A program made the position numbers and the translations under genes. The notes beneath the pieces were generated by a model that worked only from the letters and a program-made list of their open reading frames with translations, ran no database searches and was not told the DNA's origin. A stretch of DNA of 16,336 nucleotides from Flavobacteriales bacterium (GTDB lineage Bacteria > Bacteroidota > Bacteroidia > Flavobacteriales_G > Salibacteraceae), in assembly GCA_003499525.1 (NCBI GenBank), contig DNTB01000094.1:1-16336 (forward strand), read 5' to 3'. Below are positions 5,647 through 13,429 of the stretch, piece after piece (within the stretch, counting starts at the first letter, position 1; each line of letters opens with the position of its first letter).

Positions 5647-7110
5647 ATGGCCCGACTAGTCATACTTGGCGCCGGGGTTTCCGGACATACCGCAGCGCAA
5701 CATGCACGCAAATTATTATCTAAACGAGAGCACGAAATAGTAGTCGTTTCTCCCAACAGTAAGTGGAACTGGATACCCTCCAATATTTGGGTGGGAGTGG
5801 ACCTGATGAAACCTGAAGATGTCACGTTTGAACTAGCGCCGGTATATAAAAAGCATGGCATTCGCTTCGAACAGGCAAAGGCGGTCAGCATTAACCCCGA
5901 GGGTGAAGACCATAGCGACCAGCCTTTTGTAACCATTGAAGGAACGGGCAAAAACAATAATGGGGAAATTCAGAAGATCACTTATGATTATCTGATCAAT
6001 GCTACCGGGCCGAAATTAAAATTTGAAGCTACAGAAGGGCTTGGCCCCGATAAAAACACCTTGTCCGTTTGTACATTTGGCCATGCGGAACATGCGGCTA
6101 AAGAACTGAAAAATGCGATAGCGCGGTTGAAAAGTGGAGAACAGTTAACATTTGTCATCGGTACGGGACATGGGACCTGCACATGCCAGGGAGCGGCTTT
6201 TGAATATCTTTTTAATGTCGAGTTTGAGTTGCGCAAACACAAGGTGCGTGACATGGCCAGGGTTATTTACATTACCAACGAGTATGAACTGGGAGATTTT
6301 GGCATGGGCGGTATGCACCTCAAAAAAGGAGGGTACATCACTCATAGTAAGGTATTTACCGAATCTCTTTTTGCCGAACGTGGCATCGAATGGATCAAAA
6401 GGGCCCATGTTAATCGGATTGAGCCCAATAAAATATTTTATGAAGACCTCGACGGAAATGAGCACGAGCTTGAATTTGATTTTGGTATGTTGCTTCCACC
6501 ATTTTCCGGTGTGCCACTGAGGGCATTTGCCAAAAATGGCGAAGATATTACCGATAAGGTTTTTGCCAAAAACGGATTTATGAAGGTCGATGCGGATTAC
6601 AATCCAAGGCCTTACGAAGAATGGAAACCCGAAGACTGGCCAAAAAATTATCAGTCACCTTTCTATCCCAACATGTTCGCCGTAGGTATTGCTTTTGCCC
6701 CTCCTCACGGCATTTCTAAAACCATGAAAAATCCCAATGGCACCGTCATCACACCATCGGTACCCCGTACAGGCATGCCTTCCGGCGTAATGGCGCGTAA
6801 AGTTGCCTACAACATTGTCGATATGATGAAGGGCAAAGCGACCACACCAAAAAGAACCGCATCAATGGCCAATATGGGGGCAGCCTGTATTGCATCTGCC
6901 GGAGCCAACTTTTTCAAGGGCGCCGCGGCCAGCATGACCATGTACCCCATAGTTCCCGATTATGATCGTTTCCCTGACTCTGGTGGACGTGACACTAACT
7001 ACACCACCGGAGAGATTGGGTTGGCAGGTCACTGGTTGAAATACCTGCTGCACATTGGTTTTATGTACAAAGCCAAATGGAAAACAGGATGGCAAATCAT
7101 ACCCGAATAG
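5647..7110 (+). CDS. sqr: Sulfide:quinone oxidoreductase (FAD-dependent)
   Basis: A 487-residue flavoprotein that oxidises sulfide and passes electrons to the membrane quinone pool, serving detoxification or energy gain. The dinucleotide motif GAGVSG (residues 8-13) opens the protein, and WNWIPSNIWVGVDLM (40-54) is a typical SQR segment. DYLINATGPKL (114-124) and FAVGIAF (344-350) are FAD-contact regions. Cysteines 142 (SVCTFGHAE), 178 and 180 (GHGTCTCQGA) and 414 (GAACIAS) match the three redox cysteine positions of SQRs with one extra in the CTC pair. The C-terminal WLKYLLHIGFMYKAKW (463-478) looks amphipathic and probably anchors the enzyme to the membrane. Length and motifs suggest the long-chain type III-like group; the subtype is tentative. 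The 225 bases upstream hold only a small imperfect hairpin (5597-5617) and no firm promoter. A small gene follows after 14 bases. Confidence 0.9.
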   Translation: MARLVILGAGVSGHTAAQHARKLLSKREHEIVVVSPNSKWNWIPSNIWVGVDLMKPEDVTFELAPVYKKHGIRFEQAKAVSINPEGEDHSDQPFVTIEGTGKNNNGEIQKITYDYLINATGPKLKFEATEGLGPDKNTLSVCTFGHAEHAAKELKNAIARLKSGEQLTFVIGTGHGTCTCQGAAFEYLFNVEFELRKHKVRDMARVIYITNEYELGDFGMGGMHLKKGGYITHSKVFTESLFAERGIEWIKRAHVNRIEPNKIFYEDLDGNEHELEFDFGMLLPPFSGVPLRAFAKNGEDITDKVFAKNGFMKVDADYNPRPYEEWKPEDWPKNYQSPFYPNMFAVGIAFAPPHGISKTMKNPNGTVITPSVPRTGMPSGVMARKVAYNIVDMMKGKATTPKRTASMANMGAACIASAGANFFKGAAASMTMYPIVPDYDRFPDSGGRDTNYTTGEIGLAGHWLKYLLHIGFMYKAKWKTGWQIIPE

Positions 7111-7124
7111 TAAATTGAATTGTG

Positions 7125-7277
7125 ATGAAAGAGAAAAAAATACAACCCTACGGACAACAATTTTATGCCCCGGCGCCTACCGGACTTACAAAATTAATGC
7201 GTACCAATATTTTTGTTCAGCTTTGGCGCTTTTTTGTACTGAATATCAAAATATTGCGCATGGTAAGAAAGCATTAA
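7125..7277 (+). CDS. Small 50-residue protein following sqr
   Basis: An ATG at 7125 opens a 50-codon frame ending in TAA at 7275-7277, 14 bases after the sqr stop. The protein has a polar start (MKEKKIQPYGQQFYAPAPTG), a Lys/Arg-flanked middle (LTKLMRT) and a hydrophobic amphipathic stretch rich in aromatics (NIFVQLWRFFVLNIKIL, about residues 28-44), ending MVRKH. This looks like a small membrane-surface protein. The tight spacing and shared strand point to an operon with sqr. From memory, similar small basic proteins accompany long SQR-type enzymes in Bacteroidota, but I cannot verify that here. A role as membrane anchor or accessory subunit is inference. It is short enough to be missed by automatic annotation. 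Confidence 0.7.
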   Translation: MKEKKIQPYGQQFYAPAPTGLTKLMRTNIFVQLWRFFVLNIKILRMVRKH

Positions 7278-7312
7278 TCCCATACAGGATCTTGATAATT
7301 CCATTTTCATAG

Positions 7313-7320
7313 TATCTTCG
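7313..7320 (+). promoter_or_regulatory. Possible Bacteroidota -7 box before the PepSY-like gene
   Basis: TATCTTCG differs by one base from the Bacteroidota -7 consensus TAnnTTTG, and a TTG lies 18 bases upstream (7292-7294). Transcription would start next to the ATG at 7327, giving an almost leaderless message. It would separate the PepSY-like/DUF2490 pair from the sqr unit. The match is imperfect. Confidence 0.25.
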
Positions 7321-7326
7321 CGGAAT

Positions 7327-7914
7327 ATGGAATGGATCACCGACATACGTCGAATGCTGGTTTCTTTTGCTTTGCTGCTATGCTTTTATGCTGCACAGTC
7401 ACAGGAAAAAGTGGAAAGGGAATACCGCATTAAAGAGGGAGAGGTCCCCGCGGAGGCATTAAAATTTATCGATGCCTGCAATTTTGATAAAAAAATAAAA
7501 TGGTTCCGCGAAGAGAATGAAAGCGGAAGCTCAATAGAAGCCAAAGTAAGGCGCCAAAACCGGCGGCATAGTATTGAATTCTCAAAGACGGGCGTTCTTG
7601 AAGATATCGAAATTGAAATTGATTTTGAAGAATTGCCGGCAAACACTAAAGGAAAAATCATCTCCGGCCTGGATGAGCTTTTTGCTAAATGGAGTATCCG
7701 GAAAGTACAAATCCAGTACAAAGGAACCACTGATAAATTACTTGCGCTTATTAGGGAAGACGTAAATACATCTCTTCAAAAACGTTACGAGATTGTTCTC
7801 AAAGCCAAAAAAGACAGACGCCTTCAAATGTTCCAAATCACCACCGGGCAGGACGGTGAAATTGTCGAAGTCCAAAAAATTGATCTGAGAAGCACCGATA
7901 ATCTTGAATACTAG
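7327..7914 (+). CDS. Secreted PepSY-like protein
   Basis: A 195-residue protein with an N-terminal signal peptide. MEWITDIRRMLVSFALLLCFYAAQSQ gives a basic start, a hydrophobic core and a likely cut near residues 23-26. The Met at residue 10 (codon 7354) is an alternative start that would give a shorter, more usual signal peptide. The mature part alternates short helices and strands (VPAEALKFIDACNFDKKIKWF, HSIEFSKTGVLEDIEIEIDF, LFAKWSIRKVQIQYKG), reminiscent of periplasmic PepSY-like proteins of Bacteroidota. No catalytic motif is visible. The coding end overlaps the start of the DUF2490 gene by 11 bases, so the two are co-expressed and probably act together at the envelope. The function is unknown and the family call is moderate. 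Confidence 0.75.
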   Translation: MEWITDIRRMLVSFALLLCFYAAQSQEKVEREYRIKEGEVPAEALKFIDACNFDKKIKWFREENESGSSIEAKVRRQNRRHSIEFSKTGVLEDIEIEIDFEELPANTKGKIISGLDELFAKWSIRKVQIQYKGTTDKLLALIREDVNTSLQKRYEIVLKAKKDRRLQMFQITTGQDGEIVEVQKIDLRSTDNLEY

Positions 7915-8596
7915 TCTGAAAATACCCATAGCTATCGCCCTGTTTATGGCGGGAAGCAACTTGTATGCACAAAGTTCTTTTGAAGCAGGCACGTTGCCCT
8001 CCGTCAACCTCAATACCCGGATCAGCGGCCCATGGCGGTTTAACTTTAAATGGGAAAGCCGGCAGGTTTTATACAGGGGGATATTTGGAGAAAATAAGCA
8101 ATGGGATGCCTTCTATGAACGTTCGGATTTTTCAGGTGTTTTTTCTCGTAAAGTCGGCCTGAACAATTCCATTGCCGCCGGTTATCTGATCCGTTTTGTC
8201 GAAGACCGGATTGTCCATCGTACCATACAGCAATTCACGCTGGTGCAGTATTTTACCGGCTTCAGGCTGGCCCATCGCTTTTCCACCGATCAGACATTTA
8301 TACCCGATATACCAACCATTTCGCGCTATCGCTACAGGATTTCAGTAGAAAACCCATTAAACGGTCAGGAAGTTGACCCCAAAGAGTTTTATCTGAAAGT
8401 GAATAATGAATACCTGTTTATCCACAGCAAAAGAAACAATGGATTGGAAATCCGTATAGTTCCGGTATTGGGTTACAACTTTTCCGATCGAAATAAGCTG
8501 GAGGCAGGAATTGACTATCGGCTGGCGGGTCTTATTAATTCTGAAATCAGAACACATGATTATTGGCTGACCATCGGTTGGTATGTGAAGCTTTAG
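7904..8596 (+). CDS. DUF2490 outer-membrane beta-barrel protein
   Basis: A 230-residue protein that starts with TTG at 7904, inside the end of the previous gene. This start is preferred because it alone gives a good signal peptide (NTSLKIPIAIALFMAGSNLYAQ). The next ATG, near 7946, would cut the hydrophobic core in half. The rest is alternating amphipathic strands (RFNFKWESRQVLYRG, GFRLAHRFSTDQTF, RYRYRISVENPL, YWLTIGWYVKL), the profile of DUF2490 barrels, and it ends in an aromatic-hydrophobic strand as outer-membrane barrels do. The family has no defined substrate. The 11-base overlap with the PepSY-like gene indicates translational coupling. Confidence 0.82.
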   Translation: MNTSLKIPIAIALFMAGSNLYAQSSFEAGTLPSVNLNTRISGPWRFNFKWESRQVLYRGIFGENKQWDAFYERSDFSGVFSRKVGLNNSIAAGYLIRFVEDRIVHRTIQQFTLVQYFTGFRLAHRFSTDQTFIPDIPTISRYRYRISVENPLNGQEVDPKEFYLKVNNEYLFIHSKRNNGLEIRIVPVLGYNFSDRNKLEAGIDYRLAGLINSEIRTHDYWLTIGWYVKL

Positions 8597-8648
8597 TAAG
8601 TATTGTAAGTAATCAGTTGTAAATTAGCGACCGTATGGAGATAAAAGT

Positions 8649-9761
8649 ATGAAAAGGATTGTCGATAGAATAAAAGGCATTTTGAGCGCTGGTATCGCAC
8701 TACTGGTATTTTGGTTGATGGCCTGTGGCAATGACAATGCAGAACCACAATCTGAAGGGGATAATAATTTCATTTCTGCCGTGGATATCTCTTTTTATCC
8801 TGAAATTCGTGAAGCCAACCTGGATTTTTACAATCGCGATGGGCAGAAAGAAGAAATGCTGAAGATCCTTAAAGAAAATGGAGTGAACACCATTCGGCTA
8901 AGGTTATGGGTCGATCCGGAAAATCAGCATTCCGGGTTTAATGAAGTCAACAGCTTTTCCGAAGAACTCAGAAGTAGGGGCTTCAGGATTTGGCTCACAC
9001 TGCATTATTCTGATTCCTGGGCCGACCCCGGCAAACAAGTGGCCCCGCAGCGTTGGCAGGGACTTGAATTTGAAGCGCTTAAAGATTCACTATTTCATTA
9101 TACCCAACATGTGGTAAACGTCATTGATCCTGAGATCATTCAAATAGGCAATGAGGTGAATTCAGGGATGTTACATCCCTATGGCAACATTTCTGCACAG
9201 AAAGGTCAATTCATACAATTACTGCAAACCGGTGCCGAAGCAGTAAGAAATGTTTCTGAAACCTCACTGATCATGATCCATTATGCCGGGTTAGAAGGCG
9301 CTGACTGGTTTTTCGATCAGGTGGAAAGTGTTGATTACGACCTCATTGGCATCTCTTATTATCCTTTGTGGCACGGCAAATCGCTTAACACGCTTGGCCG
9401 GACTTTAGCCGGTCTGCAGGAAAAATATCAAAAGGAAGTTTTAATCGCCGAAACCGCCTATCCTTTTACCCTGGACTGGAATGACTGGACCAACAATATT
9501 GTCGGTTTGGAAGAGCAGCTTATTCTCCCTGAATTTCCTGCAAGTCCGGCCGGTCAAAAAGCATTTTTAGGACGTATCAAAGAAATAGTGGACGATACCC
9601 CGGGCGGGCAGGGATTATGTTATTGGGGTGCAGAAATGGTGGCCTGGAAAGGGGATCAGGCTACTGATGGTTCGTCATGGGAAAACCAGGCATTATTCGA
9701 TTTTGAAAACCATGCGCTTCCGGTAATTGAGGTGTTTCAAAATGAAAAGCCGGAGGAGTAA
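8649..9761 (+). CDS. GH53 endo-beta-1,4-galactanase lipoprotein
   Basis: A 370-residue glycoside hydrolase family 53 enzyme, which cuts the beta-1,4-galactan of pectin side chains and arabinogalactan type I. Family marks are GVNTIRLRLWVDP (78-90) and LHYSDSWADPGKQ (118-130). The acid/base Glu169 is in IQIGNEVNSG, and the nucleophile Glu268 is in LIAETAYPF. ISAVDISFYPEI (42-53) is the conserved first strand. The lipobox LMAC (23-26) predicts lipidation at Cys26 and placement on the outer membrane or cell surface. A GGAG sequence at 8636-8639, nine bases before the ATG, is one of the few clear ribosome sites in the window. The domain is complete with no extra carbohydrate-binding module. It is not next to a SusC/SusD pair, unlike most Bacteroidota galactanases. 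Confidence 0.93.
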   Translation: MKRIVDRIKGILSAGIALLVFWLMACGNDNAEPQSEGDNNFISAVDISFYPEIREANLDFYNRDGQKEEMLKILKENGVNTIRLRLWVDPENQHSGFNEVNSFSEELRSRGFRIWLTLHYSDSWADPGKQVAPQRWQGLEFEALKDSLFHYTQHVVNVIDPEIIQIGNEVNSGMLHPYGNISAQKGQFIQLLQTGAEAVRNVSETSLIMIHYAGLEGADWFFDQVESVDYDLIGISYYPLWHGKSLNTLGRTLAGLQEKYQKEVLIAETAYPFTLDWNDWTNNIVGLEEQLILPEFPASPAGQKAFLGRIKEIVDDTPGGQGLCYWGAEMVAWKGDQATDGSSWENQALFDFENHALPVIEVFQNEKPEE

Positions 9762-9770
9762 AATACATTC

Positions 9771-9789
9771 AACCTGCATGAAACAGGTT
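9771..9789. terminator. Possible bidirectional terminator hairpin
   Basis: AACCTG (9771-9776) pairs with CAGGTT (9784-9789) around a seven-base loop. It sits in the 39-base gap between two genes that converge (GH53 on plus, symporter on minus). The stem is short and the flanking T-tracts are poor, so this rests on position as much as sequence. Confidence 0.35.
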
Positions 9790-9800
9790 CAACCCATCCA

Positions 9801-11195
9801 TTATGAATTTATGAGTGGCCACCACCACTGTACAAACAGGAATATGATCAATATTGAAATGAGGTTGAGCCAAACTCCTTTCCGCACCATGTCCTGAATT
9901 TTTATTTTTCCTGAACCAAATACAATGGCATTGGGTGGAGTGGCTACCGGCAGCATAAATGCAGCGGAAGAGGCCAGTACTGCACCCGCCATAAGTACGT
10001 AAGGCGGCACATCCAGTATGGCCGCTAGTGAAATGAGAATGGGCAGGATCATACTGGCTGTTGCCGTATTGGAGGTGATTTCAGTCAGGAAGTTAATGCC
10101 GGCAATCACTAATATCAAAATCAACCAGAATGGCGCCTCCTGCAACAATAGAAAGCGATTGGCCAGCCAGGTAGCCAGATCGGTTTGGGCAAAACCACGT
10201 GCTATGGCCAAACCCCCTCCGAATATCAACAAAATGCCCCAGGGCAGCTTTTTGGCCGTATTCCAGTTCATAAGATTTCCTTCACCCGTCCCGGAAGGAA
10301 TAAGGAATAGTACCAGCGCCCCGGCCATGGCAATGATCGTGTCATTTAGTTGGGGAATAAATGAATTCCATATCAATGACCGCGTCATCCAAAAGAAGGC
10401 GATTAACACAAAAACGACCAGTACGCGCTTTTCAGGAATGGTAATGCTACCGGGCTTATCAGGAATTTCCATGCCTGATTTTCCTTTTTGCAAATTCCGG
10501 GTAAGGTAAAACCAACAGATGAACAACAGAACCACCACAAAGGGCAGGGCAAATAACATCCACCGTAAAAAGGAGATTTCTTCATTTAAAGAGTCTTTTA
10601 CCACACCCGCAAAAATGATATTGGGGGGCGTGCCTATCAGGGTAGCCATACCCCCGATGGATGCTGAATAACCAATGCCCAGCATTAAGTTCAGCGCAAA
10701 CTGCTCCCGGTTTTGATAGATATTGACCACCGACACACCAATAGGGAGCATCATTACGGCAGTAGCCGTATTTGAGATCCACATGGAAAGAAATGCCGTT
10801 GCCAGCATGAACCCCAGTATGATGCGCTTTTCACCACTGCCGACAAAACGTATTATACCAAAAGCGATCCTCCGGTGCAGCTGCCATTTTTCAATAGCCA
10901 AACCTATAATAAAACCACCCATGAACAGGAATATAAAGGGGTGGCCGTAAGCGCTTGTCGTTTCTTTAATAGGCAATCCGCCGGAAAGAGGCAATAAAAT
11001 AATGGGCATGAGGGAAGTGAACTCCAGTTCAACAGCCTCTGTGATCCACCACAGAGCTACCCAAGCTGTACTGGCAAGCACAGCCCTTCCTTCAATTGAT
11101 AAATCTTTGAATGGAATAAACTGAATGAGTATGAACAGAACAGGGCCAAGAATCTGGAATATTCTTTTTCTCGACATGCCGCGCGGTTTTATCAT
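9801..11195 (-). CDS. DASS/SLC13-family sodium:anion symporter
   Basis: An inner-membrane transporter of the divalent anion:sodium symporter family, of which known members carry dicarboxylates, citrate or sulfate with sodium. Both SNT motifs are present (ISNTATAVMMLPIG near residue 141 and TSNTATASMILPI near 375 from this start). Their partner loops are GTPPNIIF and ATPPNAIVFGSG, and GHPFIFLFMGGFIIG gives the first substrate hairpin. About eleven hydrophobic segments are visible and the total of 464 residues is usual. Start choice: an upstream TTG at 11216 overlaps a promoter-like box, so ATG 11195 or ATG 11177 (MSRKRIFQILG) is more likely. The latter would leave about 20 bases of leader and may be the true start. 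The substrate cannot be told from sequence; sulfate, dicarboxylate or phosphate are all possible. Confidence 0.9.
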   Translation of the reverse strand: MIKPRGMSRKRIFQILGPVLFILIQFIPFKDLSIEGRAVLASTAWVALWWITEAVELEFTSLMPIILLPLSGGLPIKETTSAYGHPFIFLFMGGFIIGLAIEKWQLHRRIAFGIIRFVGSGEKRIILGFMLATAFLSMWISNTATAVMMLPIGVSVVNIYQNREQFALNLMLGIGYSASIGGMATLIGTPPNIIFAGVVKDSLNEEISFLRWMLFALPFVVVLLFICWFYLTRNLQKGKSGMEIPDKPGSITIPEKRVLVVFVLIAFFWMTRSLIWNSFIPQLNDTIIAMAGALVLFLIPSGTGEGNLMNWNTAKKLPWGILLIFGGGLAIARGFAQTDLATWLANRFLLLQEAPFWLILILVIAGINFLTEITSNTATASMILPILISLAAILDVPPYVLMAGAVLASSAAFMLPVATPPNAIVFGSGKIKIQDMVRKGVWLNLISILIIFLFVQWWWPLINS

Positions 11196-11204
11196 GGACC
11201 TGGA

Positions 11205-11212
11205 CAAAAGTA
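11205..11212 (-). promoter_or_regulatory. Bacteroidota promoter box for the symporter gene
   Basis: On the minus strand the sequence reads TACTTTTG, an exact match to the TAnnTTTG -7 box. A TTTG lies 22 bases further upstream (minus, 11235-11238), close to the usual distance for the -33 box. Transcription would begin at about 11197, which argues against the TTG start at 11216 and makes the message either leaderless (ATG 11195) or short-leadered (ATG 11177). Confidence 0.5.
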
Positions 11213-11339
11213 ACAATATTTAAAAGTTGTGGGCCAAAGTTTTGGAACAAAAATGGAGGATTATTTGTATGAGCGCCTTCTCCTCGGCATATTGTTAACT
11301 TCAAAATTACTTCAGAAACAACATGCATATTGCAAAAGT

Positions 11340-12023
11340 ATGAAAGTGCTGATTGTAGAAGACCAACAGGACCTCAATGACGATATAAAACATTATCTTC
11401 AAAGTGAGGGGTACATATGCGAAGTGAGCCTCAACTACAATGATGCGGAAGATAAGCTTTTGTCATTCAGTTATGACTGCGTCATTTTGGATATTATGTT
11501 GCCCGATGGAAACGGCCTCGACCTGCTCCGCCTGATCAAAAAAGGGAAAATGGATTGCAGCGTGCTGGTGGTGTCCGCAAAAAACGCACTGGACGATAAG
11601 CTGGATGGCTTGAACCTGGGGGCCGACGATTACATTACCAAGCCTTTTCATCTTTCCGAACTCAACGCCCGCATAAAGGCGATCTTTCGAAGGAGAAACC
11701 TTGAAGGGCACTCCATCACCAAAATTGAGAATATTGAAATAGATACGGAAAAGATGGAGGTAAGGGTGGAAGGAAGTTTGCTCGACCTCACCCGGAAAGA
11801 ATATGAATTACTGCTGTATTTTGTAACTAATAAAAACAGGGTGATCAGCAGGCAATCGGTTGCCGAGCATTTATGGGGCGATTATACCGACAACCTCGAT
11901 AATTTTGACTTTGTATATCAGCATGTAAAAAACCTGAGGAAAAAGATCAGTAAGGCCGGAGGCGCCGACTGTATAGAAACGGTATACGGCTTAGGGTACA
12001 AAATGAATTCGTCAGTCTCCTGA
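11340..12023 (+). CDS. OmpR/PhoB-family response regulator
   Basis: A 227-residue two-component response regulator. The ATG at 11340 is chosen because MKVLIVED is the canonical start of a receiver domain; the frame is open further upstream but that part is not protein-like. In the receiver (about 1-118) the acidic pocket is Glu7 and Asp8, the phosphate acceptor is Asp51 (VILDIMLPDGNG), the switch Ser is Ser79 and the conserved Lys is Lys101 (ITKPFHLSEL). A winged-helix DNA-binding domain follows (about 125-224), with LTRKEYELLLYF and the recognition region ending ETVYGLGYKM. The sensor kinase follows 34 bases later on the same strand. The 123-base gap to the divergent symporter gene probably holds promoters for both directions. 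Confidence 0.93.
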   Translation: MKVLIVEDQQDLNDDIKHYLQSEGYICEVSLNYNDAEDKLLSFSYDCVILDIMLPDGNGLDLLRLIKKGKMDCSVLVVSAKNALDDKLDGLNLGADDYITKPFHLSELNARIKAIFRRRNLEGHSITKIENIEIDTEKMEVRVEGSLLDLTRKEYELLLYFVTNKNRVISRQSVAEHLWGDYTDNLDNFDFVYQHVKNLRKKISKAGGADCIETVYGLGYKMNSSVS

Positions 12024-12057
12024 TTTTGAGGTATGGCTGGCAAAAAAATAAGGAGTT

Positions 12058-13317
12058 ATGAAACTCATTAGCAAACTTACGCTTTGGTACATTGCCATCA
12101 CCACTATTGTGTTGTTGATAGGGGGCTTTATTCTATTCAAGGCAATACTTTACGAGGTGGACCGCGAAGCACAGCGCAAGCTTTATATTTGGGTAAGCCT
12201 TACCGCAGAGCAAATCGAACAGGGCGCACCGGTAGACTCAGTGGAACATATCAATAATATCAAAATCAACGAACTGGATTTCGAGGCGCCGGAGCAACCC
12301 TTTGTGTTTAAAGACACAATGGGTATTTTTCCGCCAAAAGAATATGGGGAGGACAGAAAGATTTCGCTCTCTAAATCATATAAAATCGGCGACAGGCACT
12401 ATCACATTTCTACCTACAGCTTCGTGGCCGAGCCCGATGAGATCATATTTGGGCTAAGCAAATCACTTCTCGTCATTTTGGGTATCCTCCTTTTGATTTT
12501 AGGGGTGTTAAGCCTGATCATTTCGAGAAAGGTGTTGGCGCCGTTCAATAGCGCACTTTTGGCCATCAAAAATTTTGACCTGAAACAAAAGGAACCCATG
12601 CTGCTGCCCGAGGCGCGTACATCTGAATTCAGGGAGTTGAACAATTTTCTGGAAAAAATGTCGGAAAAAGTACTGAAGGACTACAGGATACTAAAGGAAT
12701 TTTCTGAAAATGCCTCCCATGAGATACAAACGCCGATCTCGGTGATCAGGGGTAAGCTTGAGATGTTGATGGCCACATCAATAAATGAAGAACAGGCCAG
12801 TTACATGTCCGCAATACAAAATGCTGTACAGAAGCTCTCTAATGTGAACCAATCACTATTGCTACTCACCAGGCTTGAAAACCGCGAATATAGCCCCGAT
12901 CAGGAAGTGAATATCAGTGAAAAACTCAATAATGCGCTCGTGGCGTTTCATGAATTGATTCAAATGCGCGGTCTTGATTATGAGTCGAATATAGAGCCCG
13001 AGGTGGTGATCAGGGCACACCCCACATTGGTCGAAATCATGCTGAGCAACCTGATCAGCAATGCAATAAGGCATAATATCAAAGACGGGCGGATAGGGGT
13101 AGAGCTCAATTCAGGCCAACTGCGAATAGAAAACACTGGCGAAGATCCAATGGTGCCTACCGGGGAATTATTCAAGCGGTTCAAAAAAAACAACCAAAGC
13201 AGTGAATCCACCGGCCTGGGGCTTTCTATCGTAAGCCAGATTTGTGAAGTCAATAATTTTACAATTGATTACTCATTTGGAAATGGCATACATTCCATTG
13301 TGGTTAAATTTCAGTAA
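12058..13317 (+). CDS. Sensor histidine kinase
   Basis: A 419-residue membrane kinase, partner of the upstream response regulator. The first membrane segment is about 7-31. A periplasmic sensor part of about 100 residues follows (32-130) with no domain I recognise, then a second membrane segment at about 133-155. The phosphorylated His221 is in ENASHEIQTPISVIRG. The N box is NLISNAIRHN (331-340). The G1 box reads IENTGE (357-362), so the usual Asp of DxG is Asn, a change seen in many Bacteroidota kinases. LFKRFKK (371-377) serves as the F box and STGLGLSIV (384-392) is the G2 box. All core elements are present and the kinase looks functional. What it senses cannot be inferred; the large outer-membrane receptor downstream is the best candidate for a regulated target. 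Confidence 0.93.
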   Translation: MKLISKLTLWYIAITTIVLLIGGFILFKAILYEVDREAQRKLYIWVSLTAEQIEQGAPVDSVEHINNIKINELDFEAPEQPFVFKDTMGIFPPKEYGEDRKISLSKSYKIGDRHYHISTYSFVAEPDEIIFGLSKSLLVILGILLLILGVLSLIISRKVLAPFNSALLAIKNFDLKQKEPMLLPEARTSEFRELNNFLEKMSEKVLKDYRILKEFSENASHEIQTPISVIRGKLEMLMATSINEEQASYMSAIQNAVQKLSNVNQSLLLLTRLENREYSPDQEVNISEKLNNALVAFHELIQMRGLDYESNIEPEVVIRAHPTLVEIMLSNLISNAIRHNIKDGRIGVELNSGQLRIENTGEDPMVPTGELFKRFKKNNQSSESTGLGLSIVSQICEVNNFTIDYSFGNGIHSIVVKFQ

Positions 13318-13429
13318 CCCCAACTTTTTTCAATCTTGAATGTCAACTTCAAATTCTCCTCAGATTTGATTCATACTATTGTAATGTGAAAAAGTGAGAA
13401 AGAAGTAAAAGATAAGAATAGAGGAACCA

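Noticed and set aside
10018..10509. 163-codon plus-strand frame
   Set aside because: Lies wholly opposite the symporter gene, whose transmembrane pattern and SNT motifs are unmistakable.
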